Assembly (NCBI RefSeq): GCF_025673445.1
Contig: NZ_JAOVQN010000002.1
Location: 124,001-188,000, forward strand
Length of the DNA: 64,000 bases
Source of the DNA: Ruegeria_B marisflavi
Lineage (GTDB): Bacteria; Pseudomonadota; Alphaproteobacteria; Rhodobacterales; Rhodobacteraceae
Reading direction: 5' to 3'
Part shown: positions 24,363-33,297 of the stretch, piece by piece
How the letters are laid out: each line of letters opens with the position of its first letter
Numbering within the stretch: position 1 is the first letter of the stretch
The notes under the pieces: generated by a model
Seen by the model: the letters and a program-made list of their open reading frames with translations, nothing else
Told to the model about the DNA's origin: nothing
Database searches by the model: none
Program-made: the position numbers and the translations under genes

Positions 24363-24818
24363 TTATGTGATCGCTTCGAGCTTTTCCTTGCTCAGATCGC
24401 CGGGAACGATGGTGATCGGGATCGGCAGGCTGCCCGACGACCGGCTCATCTGCGAGACAAGCGGGCCGGGGCCCTTCTTGTCCGTGCCTGCGCCCAAAAC
24501 GAGGACACCGATTTCCGGGTCTTCCTGGATATGGGCGATGATCTCGGGGACGGGTTCGCCTTCGCGGATCACCAGTTCGGGCTCGACGCCCTGCTTGTCG
24601 CGCATCCATTTGGCAAACACTTCGAAATGCGCGTGGATGCGTTCGCGGGCCTCCTCGCGCATCACTTCGCCAACGCCGATCCAGTGATTGAACTCATCGG
24701 GCGGAATAATCGACAGAATGGCAACCCCGCCGCCTGTATGGGCGGCGCGCATCGCTGCGAACCGCATCGCGTTCAAGCATTCGCGGCTGTCATCCAGTAC
24801 AACTAGGAACTTGCGCAT
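24363..24818 (-). CDS. Universal stress protein (UspA family)
   Basis: 151 residues. N-terminal KFLVVLDDSRECLNAMRFA and the ATP-binding-type G-2x-G-9x-G(S/T) region near VLVLGAGTDKKGPGPLVSQM. The Usp role is nucleotide binding in stress adaptation; nothing more specific can be inferred. GGAGG lies 6 bases before ATG 24818. It follows the AbrB-type membrane protein gene by 21 bases and probably shares its transcript. Confidence 0.85.
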   Translation of the reverse strand: MRKFLVVLDDSRECLNAMRFAAMRAAHTGGGVAILSIIPPDEFNHWIGVGEVMREEARERIHAHFEVFAKWMRDKQGVEPELVIREGEPVPEIIAHIQEDPEIGVLVLGAGTDKKGPGPLVSQMSRSSGSLPIPITIVPGDLSKEKLEAIT

Positions 24819-24839
24819 GTCGGTCCTCCACAATCCCGG

Positions 24840-25922
24840 TCAATCTGCCTCAGGGGTCTGACGCTGTCCATCGCTTTTCCCTGCTGCCCGTCTGGCTACG
24901 TCCGTGGCGTAAAGGGTCAGGACCACGGCAAGGACCGACAATCGAAACAGATGCGCGGCTGCGACAAAACTGGGATCGGCACCTAAGGCAACGCCGAGGA
25001 TGATCATCGTTTCGAGACCGCCGGGAGAAAAACCCAGAAGTACATCCAGCAGCGGCAAGCCGGAAAGAAATGTGGCAGGGAGTGCCGCCAGGACTGCAAG
25101 GCCGGTGGCCAGCCCGACAATGGCCAGACCCGCCGCAAGGCTGCGGCGCAGGTCGCACCAGCCCATACCGCCAAATCGGGTTCCGATCAGGCTTCCCATC
25201 AGAATCAGGGCAGCTTGTGACGCCCAACCGGGCAGTCCACCCGATGTCCAGCCGCCCAAATGAGTTGTGGCAGCAACCACAATTCCGGCGATCAACACGT
25301 GGGCGGGGAGTTTCACGCGTTTCAACAGGGGCGCCAAGACTAGCGCCGCGACAAATTGGCCGAGAATCCAGGTGGCTGGGGTAACGATCTGCGCCTGTGG
25401 CAATCCCAGCCCAACCTCGATCCCGGCCAAAGTGGCCGCCAGGGGAACCAGCAAAGTCAATGCCATCAGGCGTATCGAGGCCAGCACCACCGGCCGTGTC
25501 AGGGACAGGTGCAGGCTGTCGGCCAGTGCCACCACTAGGCTCAGATGACCGGGGGCCGAGGCCAGAAAGGCCTCGTCCCGGTCGATTGGCAGCAGGCGTG
25601 GGATCAACCAGCGCCCGGCCCAGGGGGTTATCAGGGTCAGCGCGGCGAGCAGGCCAAAGGCCACCGGCCAGCGTAGCATCGCGTCGATGCTGTCAGGTCC
25701 GACCATCGAGCCGATACTGAGACCGACAATCAGAAAGCCGCCATCACGCAGCACGGGCGAGATCTGCGGGCTTAGTCCAAACAGACCGGCGAGCGATACC
25801 GCAATCGCCGGTCCGGCCAACAATGCCATCGGCATGTGGAACAACGCTGCAATCAGGGCCCCGCAGCTGCCCAGTGCCAGTGTCAGCAGGTTCTGGCGTA
25901 AGCCAAGTGTCAGCGCGGTCAC
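24840..25922 (-). CDS. AbrB-duplication family membrane protein
   Basis: 360 residues, about ten membrane helices, with two related halves (GPAIAVSLAGLFG... and GFSPGGLETMII). This matches the family named for 'AbrB duplication' despite having nothing to do with the DNA-binding AbrB; E. coli AbrB of this family is a membrane protein of unclear function. The GTG start at 25922 overlaps the ilvE stop (GTGA), hence coupling. Confidence 0.82.
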   Translation of the reverse strand: MTALTLGLRQNLLTLALGSCGALIAALFHMPMALLAGPAIAVSLAGLFGLSPQISPVLRDGGFLIVGLSIGSMVGPDSIDAMLRWPVAFGLLAALTLITPWAGRWLIPRLLPIDRDEAFLASAPGHLSLVVALADSLHLSLTRPVVLASIRLMALTLLVPLAATLAGIEVGLGLPQAQIVTPATWILGQFVAALVLAPLLKRVKLPAHVLIAGIVVAATTHLGGWTSGGLPGWASQAALILMGSLIGTRFGGMGWCDLRRSLAAGLAIVGLATGLAVLAALPATFLSGLPLLDVLLGFSPGGLETMIILGVALGADPSFVAAAHLFRLSVLAVVLTLYATDVARRAAGKSDGQRQTPEAD

Positions 25923-26782
25923 GCGGTTGTTTTCGCCCAGTCCCAATAGAGCTCGCGCGCGCGACGGGCGACAGGGCCAACCTGATACTGCGTATCGTCC
26001 AGCGCAGTGACGGGTGTCACCTTGCTCATGTTGCCGGACATGAAGACTTCATCGGCAGCATGGAAATCAGCGAAAGTCAGCACGGTTTCGTGCACGTTGT
26101 AGCCATCCGCGCGCAGGTTCTTCATGTGCCGGGCCCGTGTGATGCCAGCGAGGAAGGTCCCGTTGGCGATGGGGGTAAACACCTCACCATCCTTGACCAT
26201 GAAGATGTTGGCGGTGGCGGTTTCGGCGACATTGCCCATGGCATCCGCGACCAGAGCATTCGAAAACCCCTTGGACCGGGCCTCTTGCAGCATGCGGGCA
26301 TTGTTCGGGTAGAGACAGCCAGCCTTTGCATTGACAACCGCGTCTTCCAGCACGGGGCGGCGGAACCGAGTCGTTGTCAGCGTTGCCGAGGCGGTGGCGG
26401 GTGCCATCGGGATCTCTTCCAAGCAGATCGCAAAACCGGTGGTGTCCGCATTGGGAACAATCGCGGTGATGTCGCCGTCGATACCCCAGTACATCGGCCG
26501 GATGTAGACGGCCTTGTCCTTGCCATAGGTCTTCAGGCCCTCGCGCACGATCTCGACCATGTCTTCGGTCGAGACGGTGGGTGTGACCATCAGCGCCTGG
26601 GCCGAACGGTTGACGCGCGCACAATGCGCCTCAAGGTCGGGGGTCATGCCGTCGAAATACCGTGCCCCGTCGAAAACGCCGGAACCCAGCCAGGCACCAT
26701 GATCCGCAGCGCGCATGATCGGCACGTCGCCGTCATGCCAGGATCCTTCGAAATAGGTGCGGATGTTCTTGCCAGTTGCCAT
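25919..26782 (-). CDS. ilvE: Branched-chain amino acid aminotransferase (class IV)
   Basis: 287 residues, fold type IV PLP enzyme. It interconverts Leu, Ile and Val with their 2-oxo acids. RPMYWGIDG and the PLP lysine in NAKAGCLYPNNARM, and the C-terminal FMSGNMSKVTPV are typical of the IlvE/Dat group. Proximity to the Lrp-type regulator and leucine dehydrogenase supports a role in branched-chain metabolism. D-amino-acid aminotransferase activity cannot be ruled out from sequence. Confidence 0.88.
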   Translation of the reverse strand: MATGKNIRTYFEGSWHDGDVPIMRAADHGAWLGSGVFDGARYFDGMTPDLEAHCARVNRSAQALMVTPTVSTEDMVEIVREGLKTYGKDKAVYIRPMYWGIDGDITAIVPNADTTGFAICLEEIPMAPATASATLTTTRFRRPVLEDAVVNAKAGCLYPNNARMLQEARSKGFSNALVADAMGNVAETATANIFMVKDGEVFTPIANGTFLAGITRARHMKNLRADGYNVHETVLTFADFHAADEVFMSGNMSKVTPVTALDDTQYQVGPVARRARELYWDWAKTTA

Positions 26783-26842
26783 GGTCGCCTCCTTCGGAAT
26801 GCCGTCACGTTAGGCGCGGTTGGGTCAGAGGTCCAGACCTGT

Positions 26843-27304
26843 TTAGAGCCCCGTCGCAGGCAAGGCATCGCGCCGCACCATCGTGCGTAGGGCGAAGTTG
26901 GAGCGCAGATTTCGAATCCCGGGAATTTTCATCAGTCGGTTTTCCAGGAACCTGTCAAAGGCCGCCAAATCGGCGGCCACGACCCGCAGAAGAATGTCAC
27001 GCGACCCGGTCATGAGGTAGCATTCCATCACCTCGTCGCAGCGCAGGATCGCCTTTTCAAAGGCGTCCACCGCCGCCCGGTCCTGCTTTTCCAGTTCGAC
27101 CGAGACGAAGATGGAGACCGATAGCCCCAGTTTCGCGGGGTCTACTGTCGCGCTGTAGCCGGTGATCACCCCATCCCGTTGCAGGCGGTCCAACCGCCGG
27201 GCGCAGGGCGTGGGCGACAGGCCGACCTTGTCCGCCAACTCGGTGACGGTCATCCGGCCATCCTTTTGCAGTGCGCGGACGATCCTGTGGTCGATCTGGT
27301 CCAT
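26843..27304 (-). CDS. Lrp/AsnC family transcriptional regulator
   Basis: 153 residues: helix-turn-helix (DHRIVRALQKDGRMTVTELADKVGLSPTPCARRLDRL) followed by the RAM/AsnC ligand domain (about 65-145). ATG 27304 gives the family's normal length; a longer frame to 27370 lacks support. It is divergent from leucine dehydrogenase across a 131-base AT-rich gap and is the probable activator of that gene, as BkdR/LdhR-type regulators are elsewhere; branched amino acids are the expected ligands. Confidence 0.93.
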   Translation of the reverse strand: MDQIDHRIVRALQKDGRMTVTELADKVGLSPTPCARRLDRLQRDGVITGYSATVDPAKLGLSVSIFVSVELEKQDRAAVDAFEKAILRCDEVMECYLMTGSRDILLRVVAADLAAFDRFLENRLMKIPGIRNLRSNFALRTMVRRDALPATGL

Positions 27305-27435
27305 TTGGGGAAAATCTCTATTCCGGAGGTGATTCTTATAGTTTTCCTCTAACCTGATCTCACTCACCACGCAATCTTGGTGAAAAACGGCGACCGGTCT
27401 GTGGCAGTTTCCGGCCAGGATATTCGGAGGATTCC

Positions 27436-28485
27436 ATGCAGATTACCGCCGTAGAGGCACCCGACCATCAAGAGGTGGTGCGGATCGAGGACCGGGCCAG
27501 CGGGTTGGTCGGGTATATTGCCATTCACTCCACCCTGCGCGGCCCGGCTGCGGGCGGGGTGCGGATGCGCCGCTATGCGCAAGAGGTTGACGCGCTGACC
27601 GACGCGCTGCGCCTGTCGCGCGGCATGACCTACAAGAACGCCGCGGCCGATCTGGCCCTGGGTGGCGGCAAGGCGGTGATCATCGCCGACTCCGCGACAC
27701 AGAAGACGCCGGAACTGCTCGAAGCGTTCGGCATGGCAGTCGACTCGCTGGAAGGCCGCTACTGGACGGCCGAAGACATGGGCATGAGCCCCGCCGATAT
27801 GGCGCGGATCGGTACCCGCACGAGGTTTGTCGCCGGGCTGGCCGATGGGGCATTTGCCAGCGGTGACCCTTCGCCGGTTACCGCGCGCGGAATATTCTAT
27901 GCGATCCGTACAGCGGCGAAACACCGTCTGAGTTCCATCGACCTGACCGGTCGTACCGTCGCGGTACAGGGGCTGGGTCATGTCGGGCAATATCTGTGTG
28001 GCTACCTGCATCAGGCCGGGGCGAAACTGATCGTGACCGATATCGATAGCGCCCAGGTAGCCCGCGTGGCAGAGCTTTATGGTGCGACCGCCGTTGCCCC
28101 CGATGCGATCTACGGCGTCGATGCCGACATCTTTGCCCCCTGCGCCATCGGTGCGATCCTGAATGCCGAGACGATCCCGCAGCTGAAGGTTTCCGTTGTG
28201 GCTGGTGGCGCGAACAACCAGCTTGCCACACCGGATGATGGCAAGCGGCTGCACGTCCGTGGCATCCTTTATGCGCCCGACTACGTCGCAAACGGCGGCG
28301 GCATCATCAATGTGGCGACCGAGATCCAGCAGATTTCGGGGCGCGAGGCATGGGTGGCCGAAAAGCTGACAGCGCTCGACCGGACGATGGACCGGATCCT
28401 GACGCGCGCCCGTACTCTGGCCGTCAGCCCGGCAGAAGTCGCCGACGCGATCGTCGACGAGATCTTGCAGCCGAAAGCGGCGTAA
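27436..28485 (+). CDS. Leucine (Leu/Val/Phe) dehydrogenase
   Basis: 349 residues of the Glu/Leu/Phe/Val dehydrogenase superfamily, of leucine dehydrogenase length. It deaminates branched amino acids with NAD. The catalytic lysines stand in GMTYKNAAADLALGGGKAV (about residues 59-79), and the Rossmann motif is VQGLGHVGQYLCG (about 179-191). GGAGG lies upstream of ATG 27436. With the divergent Lrp-type regulator and ilvE nearby, it forms a branched amino acid degradation module. Substrate range (Leu, Val or Phe) is not decided by sequence here. Confidence 0.92.
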   Translation: MQITAVEAPDHQEVVRIEDRASGLVGYIAIHSTLRGPAAGGVRMRRYAQEVDALTDALRLSRGMTYKNAAADLALGGGKAVIIADSATQKTPELLEAFGMAVDSLEGRYWTAEDMGMSPADMARIGTRTRFVAGLADGAFASGDPSPVTARGIFYAIRTAAKHRLSSIDLTGRTVAVQGLGHVGQYLCGYLHQAGAKLIVTDIDSAQVARVAELYGATAVAPDAIYGVDADIFAPCAIGAILNAETIPQLKVSVVAGGANNQLATPDDGKRLHVRGILYAPDYVANGGGIINVATEIQQISGREAWVAEKLTALDRTMDRILTRARTLAVSPAEVADAIVDEILQPKAA

Positions 28486-28492
28486 CTCGAAC

Positions 28493-28520
28493 AGATTGGC
28501 CCCTTCTTGGGGGCCGATCT
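28493..28520. terminator. Bidirectional terminator between convergent leucine dehydrogenase and VOC genes
   Basis: Eleven-base-pair stem (28493-28503 with 28510-28520, one G-T pair) and loop TTCTTG. It overlaps the last bases of the VOC gene. Confidence 0.7.
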
Positions 28521-29004
28521 ATCCTGCTTCGGCGACGAGGGCGTGAAGGTCCAGCGGGTCGCTGCCCATGGCGAGGCTGCCATCGGGCAGGCGCGGCCAT
28601 TCGTCAACAGGACGGTCACGGTACAGCTCCACCCCGTTTCCGTCCGGGTCTCTCAGATACACTGCTTCGCTGACCCCGTGGTCGGCCGCGCCATCCAGCG
28701 GCACGCCCGCCTCAAGCACCTGGCGCACGGCTGTGCCAAGGGCCTTTCGATCGGGGTACAGGAAGGCCGAATGGTAAAGACCCGTTGCCCGCGCGGGTGG
28801 CTGCGGGCCGCCCCGGCTGTGCCAGGTGTTCAGCCCGATATGGTGGTGATATCCGCCAGCCCCGAGAAAGGCGGCGCTGTCACCGAATTTCTGCTGCAAC
28901 TCGAACCCCAGGACATCGCGATAGAACGCGATGGACCGGTCGAGGTCGGATACTTTCAGATGAACATGGCCGACACAGGTGCCAGCCGGGGCGGTATAGG
29001 TCAT
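28519..29004 (-). CDS. VOC (glyoxalase/dioxygenase) superfamily protein
   Basis: 161 residues, two beta-alpha-beta-beta-beta modules. Metal ligands are in place: His in GHVHLKV (about residue 13), His in GLYHSAF and Glu in DPDGNGVELY. The sequence resembles catechol 2,3-dioxygenase-like proteins of the bleomycin/VOC group, but the substrate is unknown. AAGGAGA precedes ATG 29004. trpS lies upstream toward 29092 on the other flank of a short gap, read in the same direction. Confidence 0.85.
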   Translation of the reverse strand: MTYTAPAGTCVGHVHLKVSDLDRSIAFYRDVLGFELQQKFGDSAAFLGAGGYHHHIGLNTWHSRGGPQPPARATGLYHSAFLYPDRKALGTAVRQVLEAGVPLDGAADHGVSEAVYLRDPDGNGVELYRDRPVDEWPRLPDGSLAMGSDPLDLHALVAEAG

Positions 29005-29091
29005 GGCGCGTCTCCTTTCCCCTGAATATCGGGCGAAGACGCGCCATGCGAAAGGACTAAATCCCGCGCAGATCACCTGCACGGGCGCACA

Positions 29092-30120
29092 TCATCCGCG
29101 CGCGGACGAGACCATGCCCACGATGTCGTAGGTCTGCCGCAGGATCGGTTCGGCGATCGCGCGGGCGCGCTCGGCGCCACGGGCCAGGATGCGGTCGATC
29201 TCGGCCTGATCGTTCATCAGACGTGCCATCTCGGACGAGATCGGGGACAGTTTCGCAACGGCCAGTTCGGCCAGCATCGGCTTGAACTCGCCAAATTGCT
29301 TGCCACCCACATCCGCCAGCACCTGTTCGACGCTCTGGTCGGCAAGGGCGGCATAGATGTTGATCAGGTTGCGAGCGTCCGGCCGCCCCTCCAGCCCGTC
29401 GATCTCCGAGGGCAGGGCGTCGGGGTCGGTCTTGGCCTTGCGGATCTTTTGCGCGATGGCGTCGGCATCGTCGGTCATGTTGATCCGGCTCATGTCGGAG
29501 GGGTCGGATTTCGACATTTTCTTGGTGCCGTCGCGCAGGCTCATCACCCGGGTTGCGGCGCCCTCGATCACCGGTTCGGTGACCGGAAAGAAATTGACCC
29601 CGAAATCGTTGTTGAACTTGATCGCGATGTCGCGGGTCAGTTCCAGATGCTGTTTCTGGTCCTCGCCCACCGGCACATGAGTGGCGTGATAGATCAGAAT
29701 GTCGGCGGCCATCAGCGACGGATAGGCAAACAGGCCCAGCGAGGCGTTCTGCTGGTTCTTGCCGGCCTTGTCCTTCCATTGCGTCATGCGCTGCATCCAG
29801 CCCATGCGCGCGACACAGTTGAAGATCCAGGCCAGTTGCGCATGTTCGGGCACCTGGCTTTGATTGAACAGGATCGACTGTTCCGGGTCGATCCCGGCTG
29901 CGATAAAGCCTGCACACAGCTCTCGCGTGGAATGCGCAAGTTCCTTGGGGTCTTGCCAGACGGTAATCGCGTGAAGATCGACCATGCAGTACACGGTCTC
30001 CATCTCTGGTCCCTGCATATCCACAAATCGCTTGAGCGCACCAAGGTAGTTACCAAGATGCAGGTTTCCCGAAGGCTGAATGCCGGAAAACACGCGCGGC
30101 GTGAATTTGGTTTCGGTCAT
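29092..30120 (-). CDS. trpS: Tryptophanyl-tRNA synthetase
   Basis: 342 residues, normal for bacterial TrpRS. Class I signatures: HIGH-like HLGNYLG (about 18-24, in PSGNLHLGNYLGAL) and KMSKS (KKMSKSDPSD, about 200-204). GxDQxxH appears as VGEDQKQHLEL. It charges tRNA-Trp. A T-to-A ATG at 30120 is the start. Confidence 0.98.
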   Translation of the reverse strand: MTETKFTPRVFSGIQPSGNLHLGNYLGALKRFVDMQGPEMETVYCMVDLHAITVWQDPKELAHSTRELCAGFIAAGIDPEQSILFNQSQVPEHAQLAWIFNCVARMGWMQRMTQWKDKAGKNQQNASLGLFAYPSLMAADILIYHATHVPVGEDQKQHLELTRDIAIKFNNDFGVNFFPVTEPVIEGAATRVMSLRDGTKKMSKSDPSDMSRINMTDDADAIAQKIRKAKTDPDALPSEIDGLEGRPDARNLINIYAALADQSVEQVLADVGGKQFGEFKPMLAELAVAKLSPISSEMARLMNDQAEIDRILARGAERARAIAEPILRQTYDIVGMVSSARG

Positions 30121-30205
30121 GATGGGGAACTCCCGTCTGGAAAATTCGGCCCCCGTCGCTTACCCATGAGGCAAAGGGACGTCAACAGCCGGGAAAGGCC
30201 CGCCC

Positions 30206-30892
30206 ATGAGCAGTGATAACGATACATCGCCCGTGAACCCCCTGCCGCCAGTCGTGGTGGCGTTGGTGCTGTTCATCATCGGGATAGAACTGGCCTTTTC
30301 GCTTGGCGCGCGGGGGATTGTCGGGGGGCCGCAGGCGGTGGGCTGGCGGCTGGCCGCGATGCAGTCTTATGCGTTTTCACCGGATATCCTGGCCTGGATG
30401 TGGGACTCCGGACGCTGGCCTGTCGAACATGTGATCCGGTTTGTGACCTATCCGTTCGTCAATGTGTCCTTTACCCAGTCGCTCTTTGTGTGCGTGTTTG
30501 TGCTGGCGATGGGCAAGATGGTGGCCGAAAGCTTTGGCAGCGTTGCCATGCTGGTGGTGTTCATCGTTTCGGGTGCCGTGGGCGCGCTGGGCTACGGTGT
30601 CCTCACCGACTCGCCGGTGGCGCTGATCGGAGGCTTCCCGCCGGTCTATGGGCTGATCGGCGCTTTTACCTGGCTTTTGTGGCGCAACCTTTCACGGGTG
30701 GGGCAGAATCAGGCCCGGGCATTCAGCCTGATAGCGTTCCTGATGGGGGCGCAGCTATTGTTCGGGCTTCTGTTTGGCGGTGGCCTCGACTGGGTGGCCG
30801 ACCTTGCCGGATTTGCAACCGGTTTCGCGCTGTCCTTCTTTCTGGCGCCCGGTGGCTGGTCCCGTATCCGGGGCCGGATCCGTCACGACTGA
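30206..30892 (+). CDS. Rhomboid-fold membrane protein lacking the catalytic dyad (pseudoprotease)
   Basis: 228 residues, six to seven membrane helices in rhomboid order. Aligning to GlpG, the segment GGFPPVYGLIGA (142-153) occupies the place of GLSGVVYALMG, so the nucleophile serine is Phe144. DWVADLAGFATG (195-206) matches the AHIAG helix, with Asp199 in place of the catalytic His. The oxyanion residues near FVNVSFTQS (84-92) are also not His/Asn. It should therefore be proteolytically dead. ATG 30206 is chosen. It may act like iRhoms, by binding partners. See findings. Confidence 0.82.
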   Translation: MSSDNDTSPVNPLPPVVVALVLFIIGIELAFSLGARGIVGGPQAVGWRLAAMQSYAFSPDILAWMWDSGRWPVEHVIRFVTYPFVNVSFTQSLFVCVFVLAMGKMVAESFGSVAMLVVFIVSGAVGALGYGVLTDSPVALIGGFPPVYGLIGAFTWLLWRNLSRVGQNQARAFSLIAFLMGAQLLFGLLFGGGLDWVADLAGFATGFALSFFLAPGGWSRIRGRIRHD

Positions 30893-30910
30893 CGGTCCGG
30901 CCATCGGAGG

Positions 30911-31102
30911 TTACTTCTTCAGCGGGCAGGTGCTGATGCCGAAAATGCTGTACAGCGGGCAACTGCCGACCAGGCCGGTCAGAAGCGGTACAATGCCAAT
31001 CAGACCCCACATGGTCTGTGGGCCGACGACAGTGAGGGAGAGCAGGATCAGCCCAAGGATGATTCGGGCTGCACGATCAAGGGTGCCTTCGTTACGGGTC
31101 AT
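30911..31102 (-). CDS. DUF2892 small inner-membrane protein
   Basis: 63 residues: MTRNEGTLDRAARIILGL, two hydrophobic stretches and the C-terminal CPLYSIFGISTCP, the hallmark of DUF2892 (YgaP-tail-like) proteins. Often near rhodanese genes; here the neighbour is a Crp-type regulator, 72 bases away. Function unknown; membrane location and cysteines suggest a sulfur- or redox-linked role. Confidence 0.85.
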   Translation of the reverse strand: MTRNEGTLDRAARIILGLILLSLTVVGPQTMWGLIGIVPLLTGLVGSCPLYSIFGISTCPLKK

Positions 31103-31174
31103 GTCCGGGTTCCTTCCTGGATGATATGGATGCCCCGGTTCTGTACGATCACGCGCCGCGTGTCGGTGACAGAG

Positions 31175-31759
31175 TCACCGTTCTTCTGCGGCAATCCGTT
31201 CCAATCCGGCGCGGTCCCGCAGTTTGACGCGCCCACGGCCGAGCTCGACCAGCCCCTGTCTGGCAAACTCGGCCAGTCGGCGGCTGACAAAGGCCCGGCC
31301 CGATGCAGTCTCGGCTGCCAGCGCCTCGTGCGTGGCGGCCACGGTATCTCCCTGCGCAAGCCGCAACAACGCACGGGCCAGGCGGGTGTCGAAGCCTGTC
31401 AGCGCGACGTCTTCGACAAGGTGTTCGAAATCGGCAAAGCGGCGGGCGACAGCATGCAGGATCTCTGACCGGAACGCTTCGTCTTCGGCCATTGCGCGGC
31501 GAAACTCGGCGTGGCCGATCAGGGTTCCCCGCACGCGGGATTCTGTCACGCCTTCGGCGCTGTAGCCGCGCCCTTCGGTCAGGCAGGCAAAGGTTTGCAG
31601 GCATACATCACCAGGACCCACCCGGTAGAGAACCACCTCGCGCCCGTTGACGGCGGTCAGGGTCACGCGGATCGACCCTTCGTCAAGACGTAGAAAGCCC
31701 GGGCATTCCTGTCCCGCCCGAAACAGGACTGTGCCGGGAGGGCAGTCGAGCTGGCTCAT
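31175..31759 (-). CDS. Crp/Fnr family transcriptional regulator
   Basis: 194 residues: a cyclic-nucleotide-type beta barrel (about 1-115), a dimer helix and a C-terminal HTH (AAETASGRAFVSRRLAEFARQGLV). It lacks the FNR four-cysteine pattern but has close cysteines in GDVCLQTFACLTEG (about 50-60), so it may sense redox or bind haem rather than an FeS cluster; this is inference. It overlaps murJ's stop by 4 bases (ATGA), so it is expressed with murJ and glnD. The DUF2892 gene downstream may be a target. Confidence 0.88.
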   Translation of the reverse strand: MSQLDCPPGTVLFRAGQECPGFLRLDEGSIRVTLTAVNGREVVLYRVGPGDVCLQTFACLTEGRGYSAEGVTESRVRGTLIGHAEFRRAMAEDEAFRSEILHAVARRFADFEHLVEDVALTGFDTRLARALLRLAQGDTVAATHEALAAETASGRAFVSRRLAEFARQGLVELGRGRVKLRDRAGLERIAAEER

Positions 31760-33297
31760 GACCGCCTCAGTGCGCGGCGGAATTCCGACAGGCGGAACGC
31801 GCCAATCAGGTGCCCGACCCCGAAATAGACAATCGCGGCAAGCAGGATAAGCGCCAGCAGTCCGAGATAGCGCCAGCCCGGCAAGGCCAGAACCCAGCCA
31901 AACGGGATAAGCACAGCATAAAGCGCCGCGCCCATGATCAGCGAGGCGGCCAGAATTCGGCCAGCCCGGCGATTGAAACGTGCATCGAAACGGGCCACAT
32001 CGCCCATCCGGCGCGCCCCAGTGGCGAGGAGTGCCACCATGGCCCAGCCTGCCGCGCTGGCGGCAATCGCCGGGGCGATCCAGCCGACGATAGGGTACAG
32101 GCCAAAGGCCAGCCCGGCGTTCACCACCATGGCCACCACCGCATAGCGGAACGGGCTTTTGGTGTCTTCGCGGGCGAAGAACAGCGGTTGGTATACTTTT
32201 TGCAGCATAAAGGCAGGCAGGCCCAAACCGTAGATCGCAACCGCAATCGCGGTTGCAGCGGTGTCCTCGGGGCCAAAGGCGCCACGTTGAAACAGGACCG
32301 AGACCAGGGGAAGCGGTATCACCACTAGGGCCACCGCCGAAGGCAGGGTCAGGATCAGCGAGAACTCTCCGGCCCGCGAATACGCATCGCGCGACCCATC
32401 CTTGTCGCCCGCGCGCAGGCGCCGGGACAGGTCGGGCAGTAACACCACACCGACCGCGATACCGACCACGCCCAGCGGCAATTGGTAAAGGCGGTCAGCG
32501 GTGAACAGCCAGCTGACCGCGCTTTCGGTGCGCGAGGCCACCAATTGACCGACCACCAGGTTGATCTGCGTAACCCCCATCGCCAGAGCGGCGGGAAAGG
32601 CGACACGAACCAGCTGCCGCATCTCGGGGTCAAGGCGGGGCAGGCCGGGGCGCAGACGGATATCCGCCCGCTCGGTTGCGATCCAGACCAGCGCCAGTTG
32701 CGCCACACCCGCAGCCGGGATCACCCAGATCAGCCAGTTGATCACAGCGCCACCAAGAATTGAGCCCGCAAGCATTGCCGAACAGGCAAAAACGTTCAGC
32801 AGCACAGGTGCGGCGGCGGCGGCGGCAAAACGACCCGTCGCGTTCAGAACGCCCGAGAACAGCGCCGCGAGGGACATGAAGAGAATGTAGGGGAACACGA
32901 TCTTGCCATAGCCAACGGCGAGATCGAACCGCGCATCCCCCGTAAAACCGCTCGCCGTCAGCCAGATCAGGCCGGGCATGAACACCATCGCCAATCCGAC
33001 CAGCGTCAGGACAGCCGCTGTCAGCAGGTTCAGCGCCTTTTGCGCAAAAAGAACGGCGTCTTCATCCGCCTCCAGCCGTTTGGAGAACATCGGCACAAAG
33101 GCGGCGTTAAAGGCGCCCTCGGCAAAGAAGCGGCGGAAAAGGTTGGGCAGGCGAAATGCGGCGACAAAGGCGTCCATCACCGGGCCGGGGCCGATAAATG
33201 CCGCCAGCATCATTTCGCGGACAAAACCGAGAATGCGGCTGGCCAGCGTCCAGAATCCGACCGTGAAGAATCCGGACATGAGACGAATGGGCTTCAT
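31756..33297 (-). CDS. murJ: Lipid II flippase MurJ
   Basis: 513 residues and about fourteen membrane helices, of the MVF family. Characteristic LASRILGFVREMMLAAFIGPGPVMDAFVAAFRLPNLFRRFFAEGAFNAAFVPMF at the N-terminus holds the family's signature arginines and acidic residues. It flips lipid II for peptidoglycan synthesis. It overlaps glnD by 4 bases (ATGA) on one side and the crp-like gene on the other, the glnD-murJ order common in alphaproteobacteria. Confidence 0.96.
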   Translation of the reverse strand: MKPIRLMSGFFTVGFWTLASRILGFVREMMLAAFIGPGPVMDAFVAAFRLPNLFRRFFAEGAFNAAFVPMFSKRLEADEDAVLFAQKALNLLTAAVLTLVGLAMVFMPGLIWLTASGFTGDARFDLAVGYGKIVFPYILFMSLAALFSGVLNATGRFAAAAAAPVLLNVFACSAMLAGSILGGAVINWLIWVIPAAGVAQLALVWIATERADIRLRPGLPRLDPEMRQLVRVAFPAALAMGVTQINLVVGQLVASRTESAVSWLFTADRLYQLPLGVVGIAVGVVLLPDLSRRLRAGDKDGSRDAYSRAGEFSLILTLPSAVALVVIPLPLVSVLFQRGAFGPEDTAATAIAVAIYGLGLPAFMLQKVYQPLFFAREDTKSPFRYAVVAMVVNAGLAFGLYPIVGWIAPAIAASAAGWAMVALLATGARRMGDVARFDARFNRRAGRILAASLIMGAALYAVLIPFGWVLALPGWRYLGLLALILLAAIVYFGVGHLIGAFRLSEFRRALRRS

